A DNA stretch of 64,000 nt. Origin: Bacteroidales bacterium (GTDB lineage Bacteria; Bacteroidota; Bacteroidia; Bacteroidales; VadinHA17). Position numbers and translations under genes: made by a program. The DNA is taken from assembly GCA_022865305.1 (NCBI GenBank), contig JALHSP010000062.1, positions 62,001-126,000 of the forward strand. Reading direction: 5' to 3'. The notes beneath the pieces are model-generated. The model was not told the DNA's origin and searched no databases. It saw nothing but the letters and a program-made list of their open reading frames with translations. Of this stretch, positions 30,959 to 40,747 are shown in pieces; within the stretch, counting starts at the first letter, position 1, and each line of letters opens with the position of its first letter.

Positions 30959-31792
30959 ATGAAAAACACTAAGTCAATATTCATAGTCCCGGCAGTAGCA
31001 ATTATATTAATTGCATCATCATTTGTCGAACAGTCAAAGATCACTGTGAAAGGATCTGATACGATGGTCATCCTTGCTCAAAAATGGGCAGAATTATACA
31101 TGAAGCAGAATCCTGCAACATCAGTCCAGATTACAGGTGGCGGATCCGGGGTTGGAATAACAGCTCTGATCAATGGCACTACTGATATTGCAAATTCCAG
31201 CCGTCCCATGAAACAGACTGAGATAGAAAAGCTTAAGGCCCGTTATAATACACTTGGGGTGCAGATCCCATGTGCGAAAGACGGAATAACTATTTTTCTG
31301 AATGAAGCCAATAAAGTTCAGGAGCTTACGCTCAAACAGTTAAGTGATATTTACCAGGGCAAGATAAAGAACTGGAAAGAAATTGGCGGGAATGATGCTG
31401 AAATCAGAATGTATGGCCGCGAAAACAGTTCCGGGACCTATACATATTTTCATGACGAGGTAGTAAAAGCCGATTATGCCACCAGTGTTCAGTCTCTGCC
31501 CGGAACTGCAGCAGTAGTAAATGCTGTAAAAAAAGATGTCAATGGCATCGGTTATGGAGGAGCAGCATATGCAGTTGGTATAAAACATGCCAGAGTAAAA
31601 AAGGATGCTAACAGCCCTGCAGTTCTTCCTACGGCGGAAACTATCAGAAAGGGTGAATATCCAATAACACGGTATCTGTATATGTACATGAGAACCAGGC
31701 CAACAGGTGAAACCAAAAAGTATATTGACTGGATACTAAGCCAGGAAGGACAGATGGTAGTCACTGATGTCGGATATTTTCCATATAAGTAA
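30959..31792 (+). CDS. pstS: Phosphate ABC transporter substrate-binding protein
   Basis: VKGSDTMVILAQKWAE ... GGGSGVGITALINGTTDIANSSRPMK; followed by pstCAB. Confidence 0.94.
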   Translation: MKNTKSIFIVPAVAIILIASSFVEQSKITVKGSDTMVILAQKWAELYMKQNPATSVQITGGGSGVGITALINGTTDIANSSRPMKQTEIEKLKARYNTLGVQIPCAKDGITIFLNEANKVQELTLKQLSDIYQGKIKNWKEIGGNDAEIRMYGRENSSGTYTYFHDEVVKADYATSVQSLPGTAAVVNAVKKDVNGIGYGGAAYAVGIKHARVKKDANSPAVLPTAETIRKGEYPITRYLYMYMRTRPTGETKKYIDWILSQEGQMVVTDVGYFPYK

Positions 31793-31831
31793 TCGTTTTT
31801 CAGAGGTGTTAGTTTCAGGGTAGTTGTCGGG

Positions 31832-31854
31832 CTTGTCAGAAAAACTCTGACAAG
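31832..31854 (+). promoter_or_regulatory. Intercistronic stem-loop between pstS and pstC
   Basis: CTTGTCAGA-AAAAC-TCTGACAAG, perfect 9-bp stem. Confidence 0.65.
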
Positions 31855-31887
31855 TTTGACATTTAATAAAACAGGATAAAAGCAGGT

Positions 31888-32979
31888 ATGGACAGTAAAT
31901 TGGAAAGGTCAATGAACAAAGAACTTAAATCTGCAAAGGAGGTAGTTTCTTTCAATAAGAGGAAATTCCGTTTCTCTGACTGGTTTGCCGAGAAAGTAAT
32001 CAAGACAGTGGCTTTTCTTTCGATTGCCGTAGTTATTCTGATCTTTATTTTTGTTTTTCGGGAAGCCTTTCCGATTTTCAAAATGGATAAAAATGAGGCA
32101 GTGTCAACCGAATTGCTGGTGCAGGAAAGTTATGGTGGTGCTGAGACTGCAAACGAACCAGTTAAAACCACAGACACCCAGGTTGACAACTCAAATAAAG
32201 TTCAGACAACCGGGGAGAAACCATCATCTACCCTCTTTTCTAAAACATGGATGCCTGTATCTGATAATCCGCGTTATGGCATATGGCCATTATTCCTTGG
32301 TACTCTTAAAGTTACTATAATTTCGTTACTGTTTGCAGCTCCCATTTCAATTCTTGCTGCTATTTATACTGCAATGTTTGCAAAACCGCGGATAAGGGAG
32401 GTCATAAAACCTGTGATTGAACTGCTCGCCGGCTTTCCTTCTGTGGTAATCGGGTTCTTTGCATTGATGGTGATGGCCACAGTATTTCAGAGTATTTTTG
32501 GTTATGCAAGCAGGTTAAACGCTTTTGTTGGAGGCATTGCCATGGGACTTGCGGCTATTCCTATTATTTATACTCTTACAGAAGATGCGTTAACTGCAGT
32601 TCCCAGGACTTATACTGAAGCTAGTCTTGGATTAGGTGCCAGCAGGAGACAGACAGCATTTTATGTTGTGTTACCGGCTGCGGTTCCAGGAATATTTGCT
32701 GCTGTTGTACTAGGCATAGGCAGAATCTTCGGTGAGACAATGATAGCCCTCATGGCTACAGGAAATGCTGCAATGATTTCGATAAATCCCTTCGATTCTG
32801 TAAGAACTTTATCTGCTACTATCGGTGCAGAAATGGCTGAGGTGGTTTTCGGTGATACTCATTACAGCGTGCTTTTCTTAATAGGTTCATTGCTTTTCAT
32901 CTTCACGTTTGCACTTAATGCATTAGCGGAATTCTATTTCAGGAATTTGGTAATCAGGCGATATCAATCAAAAAAATAG
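31888..32979 (+). CDS. pstC: Phosphate ABC transporter permease PstC (with enlarged first periplasmic segment)
   Basis: Permease loop and operon order; ~60-aa low-complexity segment after TM1. Confidence 0.93.
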   Translation: MDSKLERSMNKELKSAKEVVSFNKRKFRFSDWFAEKVIKTVAFLSIAVVILIFIFVFREAFPIFKMDKNEAVSTELLVQESYGGAETANEPVKTTDTQVDNSNKVQTTGEKPSSTLFSKTWMPVSDNPRYGIWPLFLGTLKVTIISLLFAAPISILAAIYTAMFAKPRIREVIKPVIELLAGFPSVVIGFFALMVMATVFQSIFGYASRLNAFVGGIAMGLAAIPIIYTLTEDALTAVPRTYTEASLGLGASRRQTAFYVVLPAAVPGIFAAVVLGIGRIFGETMIALMATGNAAMISINPFDSVRTLSATIGAEMAEVVFGDTHYSVLFLIGSLLFIFTFALNALAEFYFRNLVIRRYQSKK

Positions 32980-32989
32980 CAGAAATAAA

Positions 32990-33883
32990 ATGAACAGAAA
33001 TCTTAAGGATAAGATGGTTGAGAGTTTGACAGGTATTTCAGTTTTACTGATAATATTCATAATTGTGTCAATTCTGGCTGTTACAATTGCAGGAGGATGG
33101 CCAAACCTGAACTGGACATTTTTATCAGAATTTCCAAAGGACGGTATGACAAAAGGAGGCATTTTCCCGGCAATTGTAGGAACAGCTGTTATGACACTAA
33201 TAATGGCAGTAGCAGCTGTCCCTTTTGGTGTAATAACTGCAATATACCTTGCAGAATATGCCAGTGAAAAATCTGTTATTGCGAAGTCAATAAGGTTTGC
33301 TGTAAAAACGCTTGCAGTGGTTCCCTCAATAATTTTCGGATTATTCGGACTTGGTTTTTTTATTGGTTTTATAGGGAAGAATATTGATGGGATTTTTAAT
33401 GGTGGAGAATTAAAATGGGGTCAGCCTAACATTCTTTGGGCAAGTTTAACTATGGCACTTCTTACATTGCCTGTTGTTATAGTTTCTGTAGAAGAGGCAA
33501 TCAGAACAATTCCAGCGGATATGCGTGAGGCTAGTCTTGCCCTGGGAGCAACCAAATGGCAAACTATAAGAAAGGTGGTAATACCCGGTTCCGTCTCCGG
33601 AATATTGACAGGTACGATCCTTGCAATAAGCAGGGGGGCAGGAGAGGTGGCTCCTATACTTTTTACCGGGGCTGCTTATTTCCTGTCAGATCTGCCACAT
33701 TCATTGAGCGACCAGTTCATGTCGCTCGGATACCATATATATATAATGTCGACGCAATCATCAAACGTTGACGCCACATTGCCAATACAGTTCGCCACGA
33801 CACTGGTTCTTTTATTGCTTACATTCTCACTTAACGGTATTGCAGTAACACTCAGATACAGAATAAGAAAACGTGCAAAATAA
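32990..33883 (+). CDS. pstA: Phosphate ABC transporter permease PstA
   Basis: ABC permease ([50 protein letters not shown]). Confidence 0.95.
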   Translation: MNRNLKDKMVESLTGISVLLIIFIIVSILAVTIAGGWPNLNWTFLSEFPKDGMTKGGIFPAIVGTAVMTLIMAVAAVPFGVITAIYLAEYASEKSVIAKSIRFAVKTLAVVPSIIFGLFGLGFFIGFIGKNIDGIFNGGELKWGQPNILWASLTMALLTLPVVIVSVEEAIRTIPADMREASLALGATKWQTIRKVVIPGSVSGILTGTILAISRGAGEVAPILFTGAAYFLSDLPHSLSDQFMSLGYHIYIMSTQSSNVDATLPIQFATTLVLLLLTFSLNGIAVTLRYRIRKRAK

Positions 33884-33894
33884 TTATACTTTAC

Positions 33895-34653
33895 ATGGAT
33901 GATATTAAAGTTAAGATAAACGATCTCACATTACATTACGGAACAAATCCGGCATTGAAAAATATAAATATGGAGATACCGGAAAAAATGGTGACAGCGT
34001 TTATCGGACCATCGGGTTGCGGAAAGTCTACCTTTCTCCGTACACTGAACAGGATGAATGATCTTATTGATAATGTTAAAATTGACGGTGAAGTAATAAT
34101 CGATGGATTGAATATCTATAATAAGGATATTGATGTTGTCAACCTGCGTAAAAAGGTCGGAATGATATTCCAGAAATCAAATCCCTTTGCAAAGTCTGTA
34201 TATGATAATGTTGCCTTTGGTCCAAGGATTAACGGGATCTCTCAACGGAACAAGCTTGATGAAATTGTGGAATATTCATTGAAGCAGGCTGCTATATGGG
34301 ATGAGGTAAAAGGAAGGCTTCATAACTCAGCGCTGAGTCTTTCAGGGGGACAACAACAGCGGCTCTGTATTGCCCGCACTCTTGCTGTCAACCCTGATAT
34401 AATATTAATGGATGAGCCGGCAAGCGCTCTCGATCCTATTTCCACATCCAAAATTGAAGAGCTTATTCATGAACTGAAGCAGCAATATACTATAATAATT
34501 GTAACGCATAATATGCAGCAGGCTGCCCGCACAAGCGACTTTACGGCTTTCTTCTACCTGGGCGAGCTTGTTGAATTCAATAAAACTGAGGTAATGTTCT
34601 CGAATCCGGCAAAAAGACAAACTGAAGACTATATCTCAGGGCGTTTCGGGTAA
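33895..34653 (+). CDS. pstB: Phosphate ABC transporter ATP-binding protein
   Basis: Walker [35 protein letters not shown]. Confidence 0.97.
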   Translation: MDDIKVKINDLTLHYGTNPALKNINMEIPEKMVTAFIGPSGCGKSTFLRTLNRMNDLIDNVKIDGEVIIDGLNIYNKDIDVVNLRKKVGMIFQKSNPFAKSVYDNVAFGPRINGISQRNKLDEIVEYSLKQAAIWDEVKGRLHNSALSLSGGQQQRLCIARTLAVNPDIILMDEPASALDPISTSKIEELIHELKQQYTIIIVTHNMQQAARTSDFTAFFYLGELVEFNKTEVMFSNPAKRQTEDYISGRFG

Positions 34654-34664
34654 GAGATAATTTT

Positions 34665-36425
34665 TTATTTAGGAAGCGAAAAGAGAAACTCTGTACCACC
34701 GCCAACCCTGTTTCTCACTGATATTTCTCCTTTATGAAGAAGGACAGCATTCTTAACTATTGCCAGTCCCAATCCTGTACCGCCACTCTTTCTTGATCGT
34801 CCGGAGTCGATCCTGTAGAATCTCTCAAAAACCCTTGGCAGGTGCTCTTCAGCAATACCAATTCCATCATCAGAAAACAGAAAGTGGTTAAAGGTCTTAT
34901 CTTCATTATACCGGACAATCCTTATGGTGGTTTTATCGCCGGCATAATTGACTGCATTCTCCAGAAGATTCTGGAACACTGAAAGAATTAGTGATCTGTT
35001 CCCGGTGACAACTACATTGTCAATATTCTCAGTGATTACATTTATTCTTTTGGCTTCAATTGCCGATTTGAAATTATTGGTCACATCCGTTATTACATCG
35101 CTGATATTCACTTTTTCAGCTGTATATGAACTACCTGATTCTTCAATCCTGTTAATAACTGTAATATCGTTGATAAGATTTGTCAGCCTGTCGCTCTGGG
35201 AAAGAGCTTTTTCGATGAAATATTTCTGCTTATCAGCCGGCATAGCAGGATCACTCCGGAGAGTTTCAAGATACCCTTTAACTGATGAAACAGGAGTCTT
35301 GAGCTCATGAGCGATATTTGAAGTCATCTGCTGTTTAACAAGCCTGTTCTGCTCCAATTCAGTAATGTCGCTCAGTATTACCTCAAAATTCTTATCATGA
35401 AAAATCACGCACTGCACTTTGAAATATTTTCCGCTTTTGCAGACTTTATACTCCGTTTTCGGTAATTGATTAGATGATATTTCAGTCTGCAACTGCTTAT
35501 CAATAAATTCATTGACTTCTCTGAAGTCTTCAATTCTGAAGAAATTTGCGCCTGATACTGATAACTCACCGGAGATCATGTTCATATAATGAATGAAATG
35601 GTTATTTGAAAGTATCTTCTCTTTATTTTTCGAAAAGAATGCAATCCCTTCATTCAGTGCATTAAGGTGACTGAATAGTTTTTCCCTCTCATTTACCAGG
35701 TCGTTCTTGGTCTTTAAAAGATTATTGTAAATCTCAAGGATCTCTTCCCCGATAATCCCAAGCTCATTCCGTGGAAACTTCTGATTGAAATCGAATGGTT
35801 CATTGTTCCCTATCTTCAATGCAAAATCTTTGAGACGAGTAACCGATTCGGAGAATTTATTTGTTATAAACAGCAATACCAGCCAGATCACAATAAAGGA
35901 AATGGAAATGACTAAAAAGAAAAATTTCTTTGCTTTAAGGAAATTGACAACCTTAATATCGTATACAACTGCAGCCCTGATATAATAGCTTCCATAATAT
36001 TTTGAGAAATAATAATATGCTTCTCCGGTTGTACCTGATTTTCTGACAGATGTGCTAAAATCTGAATATTCCGATTCTGCTATCTCCGGTCTCTCTTTAT
36101 GATTTTCCATCTTTGTCCAGTCGGGTACTGAACTGTCAAAAATGACATTGCCTGAAGGATTTACAATAGTTATCCGCAAGTTTTCCTGGGGAAGCAATCT
36201 GACAAGAGAATCAATAAGATGATAATTCCCGTTTGCAGGTATAGAATTGATTCTGATGAAGTTATCTACTATTTTGGTCGTTTTTTCAAGCTCATCGTTC
36301 AGAGTTAATATCCTGTAATCCTTTTCCCTTTTGTACATGTAGGAAAGGTTAATGATAGTAAAAAGAACGAATACAGCTGAATAATAGAGGAAAAGTACAT
36401 TTCTGAATTTATATCTGGCGATCAT
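34665..36425 (-). CDS. phoR: Sensor histidine kinase, PhoR-like
   Basis: [21 protein letters not shown]-box; [14 protein letters not shown]; adjacent to phoB/pst. Confidence 0.88.
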   Translation of the reverse strand: MIARYKFRNVLFLYYSAVFVLFTIINLSYMYKREKDYRILTLNDELEKTTKIVDNFIRINSIPANGNYHLIDSLVRLLPQENLRITIVNPSGNVIFDSSVPDWTKMENHKERPEIAESEYSDFSTSVRKSGTTGEAYYYFSKYYGSYYIRAAVVYDIKVVNFLKAKKFFFLVISISFIVIWLVLLFITNKFSESVTRLKDFALKIGNNEPFDFNQKFPRNELGIIGEEILEIYNNLLKTKNDLVNEREKLFSHLNALNEGIAFFSKNKEKILSNNHFIHYMNMISGELSVSGANFFRIEDFREVNEFIDKQLQTEISSNQLPKTEYKVCKSGKYFKVQCVIFHDKNFEVILSDITELEQNRLVKQQMTSNIAHELKTPVSSVKGYLETLRSDPAMPADKQKYFIEKALSQSDRLTNLINDITVINRIEESGSSYTAEKVNISDVITDVTNNFKSAIEAKRINVITENIDNVVVTGNRSLILSVFQNLLENAVNYAGDKTTIRIVRYNEDKTFNHFLFSDDGIGIAEEHLPRVFERFYRIDSGRSRKSGGTGLGLAIVKNAVLLHKGEISVRNRVGGGTEFLFSLPK

Positions 36426-36440
36426 AATTTGTAATTTTGA

Positions 36441-37127
36441 TCACAACTCAAAGTAGTAACCGTAACCTGTTTTGTTTTTAAGAGAGGCCCCATGCTTCCC
36501 GAGCTTATTGCGCAACCTGGTTATATTGACATCAACAGTTCTGTTAGTAACAATTACATCCTTTTCCCATACAATATTCAATATATCTTCCCGCGAAAAT
36601 ATCTTTCCCTGATTTTCGATAAGCAGCTTCAGTATCTCAAATTCTTTCCTTGTAAGCTCAATCTTCTCATCACCAACAACCACTCTTTTCCTTAAAGTGT
36701 CAAGCTCAATATCACCGGAATGAAGAGGCACCTTAATTTTTGATTTACCGGCATCAGATCTTTTAAGAACAGCTTTTACCCTTGCTGTCAGTTCATTGAT
36801 GGAAAATGGTTTGGAAATATAATCATCAGCACCAAGACTAAATCCTGTAAGCAGATCATTTTCAGTATCTTTAGCTGTAAGAAAAATGACAGGGATTGTG
36901 TTGTTCAGTTCTTTTCTTAATTTATCCGCAAGTTTGAAGCCGGATATTGGACCCATCATAACATCGAGCAGGAGAAGATCGTATTCGTGAACAAGCATTG
37001 TCAGTGCTTCTTCAGCAGAATGTGCTACACCAGTAATAAATCCTTCATTATCAAGATTGTATTGAAGAATCTCACATAAGTCTTCTTCGTCATCGACTAT
37101 CAGGATTTTTTTACCTTTATAATCCAT
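36441..37127 (-). CDS. phoB: OmpR/PhoB-type response regulator
   Basis: Receiver domain (VDDEEDLCEILQYNL, LLLDVMMG, FLTAKD, ADDYISKPFS) plus winged-helix. Confidence 0.9.
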   Translation of the reverse strand: MDYKGKKILIVDDEEDLCEILQYNLDNEGFITGVAHSAEEALTMLVHEYDLLLLDVMMGPISGFKLADKLRKELNNTIPVIFLTAKDTENDLLTGFSLGADDYISKPFSINELTARVKAVLKRSDAGKSKIKVPLHSGDIELDTLRKRVVVGDEKIELTRKEFEILKLLIENQGKIFSREDILNIVWEKDVIVTNRTVDVNITRLRNKLGKHGASLKNKTGYGYYFEL

Positions 37128-37138
37128 ATAACTGATTA

Positions 37139-37849
37139 TCAGATGTTTTCTGTGTTCATTGGAGGGCTTTCATGTCCCTTGTGCCTTATATCTGTTCCCT
37201 GCAGAGAGTAGATGGTGGCTTCAGCAATATTTGTTGCATGATCGGCAATTCTTTCAATATTAGTAATAATATTCTTAAGGTCCGCGTAGCTCAGCAGCAT
37301 TTCCCGGGTCTTTTCACTGACCTTCGCTTTTGAGATAGTGTTAATAAGGAGCTTCCGGTTCATTTCATCAACAATTTCATCATTTTTGATAGTCCAGACT
37401 GCATACGAATCATCACTGTTTGCAAAAGACAGCAGCGATTTTTCCACCATATTTATTCCCGAGATCAACATATTAAGAATGACATCTGTCATAGCTTTGT
37501 ATTCAGCAGTATCCTTTATTGAACCGATTGAAGCGATAATATTCAATACACGATCGCCGATACGCTCAAGATTGATTGTCATGCGGTAAACCGAAACGAT
37601 TTTTCGTATATCAGATGCAACCGGCTGATAAAGCACGATTGAATTAATGAATTTGTCACTTATAATAACCTCATATTCATCAATTTTCTTTTCGTTAATC
37701 TCAATATTGGCAATAATATTTTTGTCTTCACTGGTATCGCTCAACGACATGAACTTTTCAAGGAGAGTAAGTTGGCTGAGAACCAGGTCTGCCATCTCCT
37801 CAAAACTCTTTAGAATGTCGGCAACAGATTCTTCCCTTCTTGTCTTCAT
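37139..37849 (-). CDS. phoU: Phosphate signalling complex protein PhoU
   Basis: PhoU helical repeats (RIGDRVLNIIA, RIADHATNIAEATIYSLQG); next to phoB-phoR. Confidence 0.93.
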   Translation of the reverse strand: MKTRREESVADILKSFEEMADLVLSQLTLLEKFMSLSDTSEDKNIIANIEINEKKIDEYEVIISDKFINSIVLYQPVASDIRKIVSVYRMTINLERIGDRVLNIIASIGSIKDTAEYKAMTDVILNMLISGINMVEKSLLSFANSDDSYAVWTIKNDEIVDEMNRKLLINTISKAKVSEKTREMLLSYADLKNIITNIERIADHATNIAEATIYSLQGTDIRHKGHESPPMNTENI

Positions 37850-38093
37850 AATCCGATTATTCTTTAATATTCTAAATCATTATACAATTAAGTATAATGA
37901 ACTGCTGCAAAGGTATTTACATTTATCGACTTTATATAAGGCAATTGTTAATTATTTGTTACATTTTCATTACCTTTTTATTAAGGGCATTCTACAAATG
38001 GCCTAAGTCATTTAAAATTATCCAGGTTTTCATACCAAAAAAAGTCATCCGGGGAAATTTAAATTATACCTTGCAACCTGCAACATTAACATT

Positions 38094-38786
38094 ATGTGGA
38101 TTAGAAAACTATTCTTTTTGATTCTTTCGACGGTTTATTGTTTCTCAAGTACTCTGGCCCAGGTCATAATTCAACCAAACTACGGTCTTAAAAGTCACGA
38201 AACACTGGAAATCAGAAATATAGAATTAACTTCCAGTACGACAACTTTTTACCTGAGTATTGAAAACCGGATCCCGAATGGCAATTTTTGTGCTGATAAA
38301 AATATATTTATGATTTATCCCGATGGATCACGCAGTAAACTGGCATCCTCAACTGGCATTCCTGTTTGTCCTGATACCTACAAATTTAAAACCATCGGGG
38401 AAAAACTGGATTTCATCCTTACATTTCCACCTTTAAAACCGGATACAAAATGGGTGGATATTTTAGAGGAATGCAATGAGGATTGTTTCTCGTTTTATGG
38501 TGTAACACTCGACAATGAATTGAACAGAAAGCTTGACGACATTTTCTCCAAGGCTTCAAAGGGAAAGCCTTCAGACAATATTAATCTCTTTACAGCACTT
38601 CTGGACAGTATCGACAATCAGAATCTTGGAATTGAAGGATTGCTTTATATCAATATAATAAATGCAGCTGTGGAGGAGGCTGATAAAGTCAATGCAATTG
38701 TCTGGTATAAAAGGCTGGCTTCATCAGGCGCTCCACGATTAAACCAGTATCTTAAGTACCTGAACGATAAAGGGATTAAGTATTAA
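38094..38786 (+). CDS. Secreted protein of unknown function
   Basis: 230 aa with signal peptide; no recognised family. Confidence 0.65.
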   Translation: MWIRKLFFLILSTVYCFSSTLAQVIIQPNYGLKSHETLEIRNIELTSSTTTFYLSIENRIPNGNFCADKNIFMIYPDGSRSKLASSTGIPVCPDTYKFKTIGEKLDFILTFPPLKPDTKWVDILEECNEDCFSFYGVTLDNELNRKLDDIFSKASKGKPSDNINLFTALLDSIDNQNLGIEGLLYINIINAAVEEADKVNAIVWYKRLASSGAPRLNQYLKYLNDKGIKY

Positions 38787-38817
38787 AAAAGGCTGCACTC
38801 TCCTGAGGCAGCCTTTT
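38787..38817. terminator. Bidirectional terminator hairpin between convergent genes
   Basis: AAAAGGCTGC ... GCAGCCTTTT stem with A/T runs at both sides. Confidence 0.85.
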
Positions 38818-38840
38818 ATTTCTTAACAGAACTTTACTGG

Positions 38841-40478
38841 CTATTTCCCAAAATGGAAATCAAGACCGACTGCTACTACCCATGCATTTTTATTGTAGGT
38901 TTCTCTTACAGGAACAGGGATTGGTCCAAACATGTGGGTAAGATCCTTTGCACCTTCCTTATAAATTGTATACTGTCCGCCCAGGTTAAGATCTATCATT
39001 GGTGTGATCTTGTATCCGATACCTCCACCAAATGAATTTGTGTTAACATCGAATCTCTGATCGCTCTGGTAGTCGGAGTTGACACCTGCAAAAGTCCCAA
39101 GCCAGCCTGCACTCACGCGCAGACTTTTTGTAAGTCCAAGCTCAGCTCCCAGGGCAATTTCTTTGAGGTTGTTATCAATCATATCAATATTTTCTGTTTC
39201 GCTCCCGTCATAATCAACACCTTTGTCAAAATAATAATTCACACTGCCTGAAACAAGGAGTTTATCTAAAAGCTTGTACTCTACACCTGCAGCTAACATT
39301 GCAGGCATGTCAGCTATGACCTTCTCTCCGTCTGTGAACACCCCTCCGCTTTTGTTATCGATAACTTTTGTTGTCAGTTCCAGCTTTGTCTTGAATTCGT
39401 ATTTGATTGCGATATTGAGGTTTTTAGTTGGAGAAAAGTTGGCACTGAGGACAGGAGAGTAACCCATTCCTGTCTCTTCTACGTCTACTGCCACGTCCTG
39501 CGTTTGAGCTGCATATCCGTTCATTGCTGCAGCTTTTGCAAGGTAAACCGGGCCAGCAGTGTTCAGCTCGCTTTGGGATGATGAGATGGTTGCCGAACCA
39601 ATCTGTGCAGGTGTCAGGCCTTTCGCTCCCAGAAGAGACTGTATACCCTGAATTGCAGCTGCTGACATACCAATTGTTCCTCCGTTCGACAGGAGAACAG
39701 AGCCATAACCGGCATCAATAATTGGTTGTAATTGTGCCGCAGCGCCGGTTGCCTGAGCAGGAAGAGCGTTGAAAAAAGTTCCTCCTGATGTGAAGAAGTC
39801 GCTTGCCAGAACCATAGAACCGGTATATTGTGATCCAAAAGTAGGGAAATTGGGATTGACACTTATATCATTCACATATCCGTTGTAAGTGTTTTTTGCA
39901 GTTACAAGCCTGATACCTGCTCCGACAGAAAGCATATCATTTATCTTATATGCAAGGTTTACCTGGTAACCGAAATAAATTGAGTTTCCCTCAAAATAGA
40001 TGTCAGCAGAATATTCTGTGGTTGGTATGCCCTGACTTATAAGAAGAGGCACCAGATCAGAAAGTTGCATTTCGAATGAGGGTAAACCATCATCGTATTT
40101 TGCACCACCGCCACCGCCAACCGGATTAACACCCGCTGAAACAGAAAATTTGCCGATATTAAATGCTGCATATACTCCAGGGAAAATTGGAGCACTTACT
40201 TTACCGATGTACTCTTTTGGAGAACCGGTCAAATATGTATAGTTGTTCAGGACAGATATTTTCTGTCCGATGGTCTGATTGTTTAACGATAAAAACAATC
40301 CGCTACCCAGCTTTGTCACACCTGCCGGATTGTAATAAACAGCATCAATGCTTGTTGAGGCATTGCGGCTCTGAAGGCGTGTGTACAAGGCGCTCTGGTT
40401 GGTATTTGTCACCAGTCCGCCTGCTAAAAGACTACCGGAAATTAACGTCCCGGCAAAAAAGATCAATAGTTTTCTCAT
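38841..40478 (-). CDS. OmpP1/FadL/TodX family outer membrane transport protein
   Basis: GLVTNTNQSALYTRLQSRNASTSIDAVYYNPAGVTKLGSGLFLSLNNQ; beta-barrel C-terminus. Confidence 0.92.
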   Translation of the reverse strand: MRKLLIFFAGTLISGSLLAGGLVTNTNQSALYTRLQSRNASTSIDAVYYNPAGVTKLGSGLFLSLNNQTIGQKISVLNNYTYLTGSPKEYIGKVSAPIFPGVYAAFNIGKFSVSAGVNPVGGGGGAKYDDGLPSFEMQLSDLVPLLISQGIPTTEYSADIYFEGNSIYFGYQVNLAYKINDMLSVGAGIRLVTAKNTYNGYVNDISVNPNFPTFGSQYTGSMVLASDFFTSGGTFFNALPAQATGAAAQLQPIIDAGYGSVLLSNGGTIGMSAAAIQGIQSLLGAKGLTPAQIGSATISSSQSELNTAGPVYLAKAAAMNGYAAQTQDVAVDVEETGMGYSPVLSANFSPTKNLNIAIKYEFKTKLELTTKVIDNKSGGVFTDGEKVIADMPAMLAAGVEYKLLDKLLVSGSVNYYFDKGVDYDGSETENIDMIDNNLKEIALGAELGLTKSLRVSAGWLGTFAGVNSDYQSDQRFDVNTNSFGGGIGYKITPMIDLNLGGQYTIYKEGAKDLTHMFGPIPVPVRETYNKNAWVVAVGLDFHFGK

Positions 40479-40592
40479 AAGATAGTTTTTTAAGTTTAAA
40501 ATTCTCCGGGTATTCTGTTTTGTGTAAAGAAGTCCCCTGATTCTCTTACTCTAAAGAACAATTTCTTTAATAAGTTATTGTAAAAACCACGT

Positions 40593-40623
40593 CAAAATTA
40601 GAAAAATATTTAATACAAGCAAA
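40593..40623 (-). promoter_or_regulatory. Bacteroidetes-type promoter for the FadL-like gene
   Basis: On the minus strand: TTTG-N19-TAATTTTG (complement of CAAAATTA 40593-40600 and CAAA 40620-40623). Confidence 0.65.
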
Positions 40624-40690
40624 AAGTCTAAAATAGTATATTGACTGTAAGTTGATTACCGGGGTAATTATATGTTATTCGAAAAACCTA

Positions 40691-40736
40691 GAAGTCATGT
40701 GAGTCGCGCAAGTCGTGCAAGTCGTGCACCTGCAAG
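40691..40736. repeat. Short tandem word repeat (GTCGTGCAA)
   Basis: gaagtcatgtgagtcgcgcaagtcgtgcaagtcgtgcacctgcaag. Confidence 0.7.
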
Positions 40737-40747
40737 ACTATTATATT

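Noticed and set aside
37908-37915. TACCTTTG (minus strand) as phoU promoter
   Set aside because: -7 box matches but no -33 element at acceptable spacing was found.
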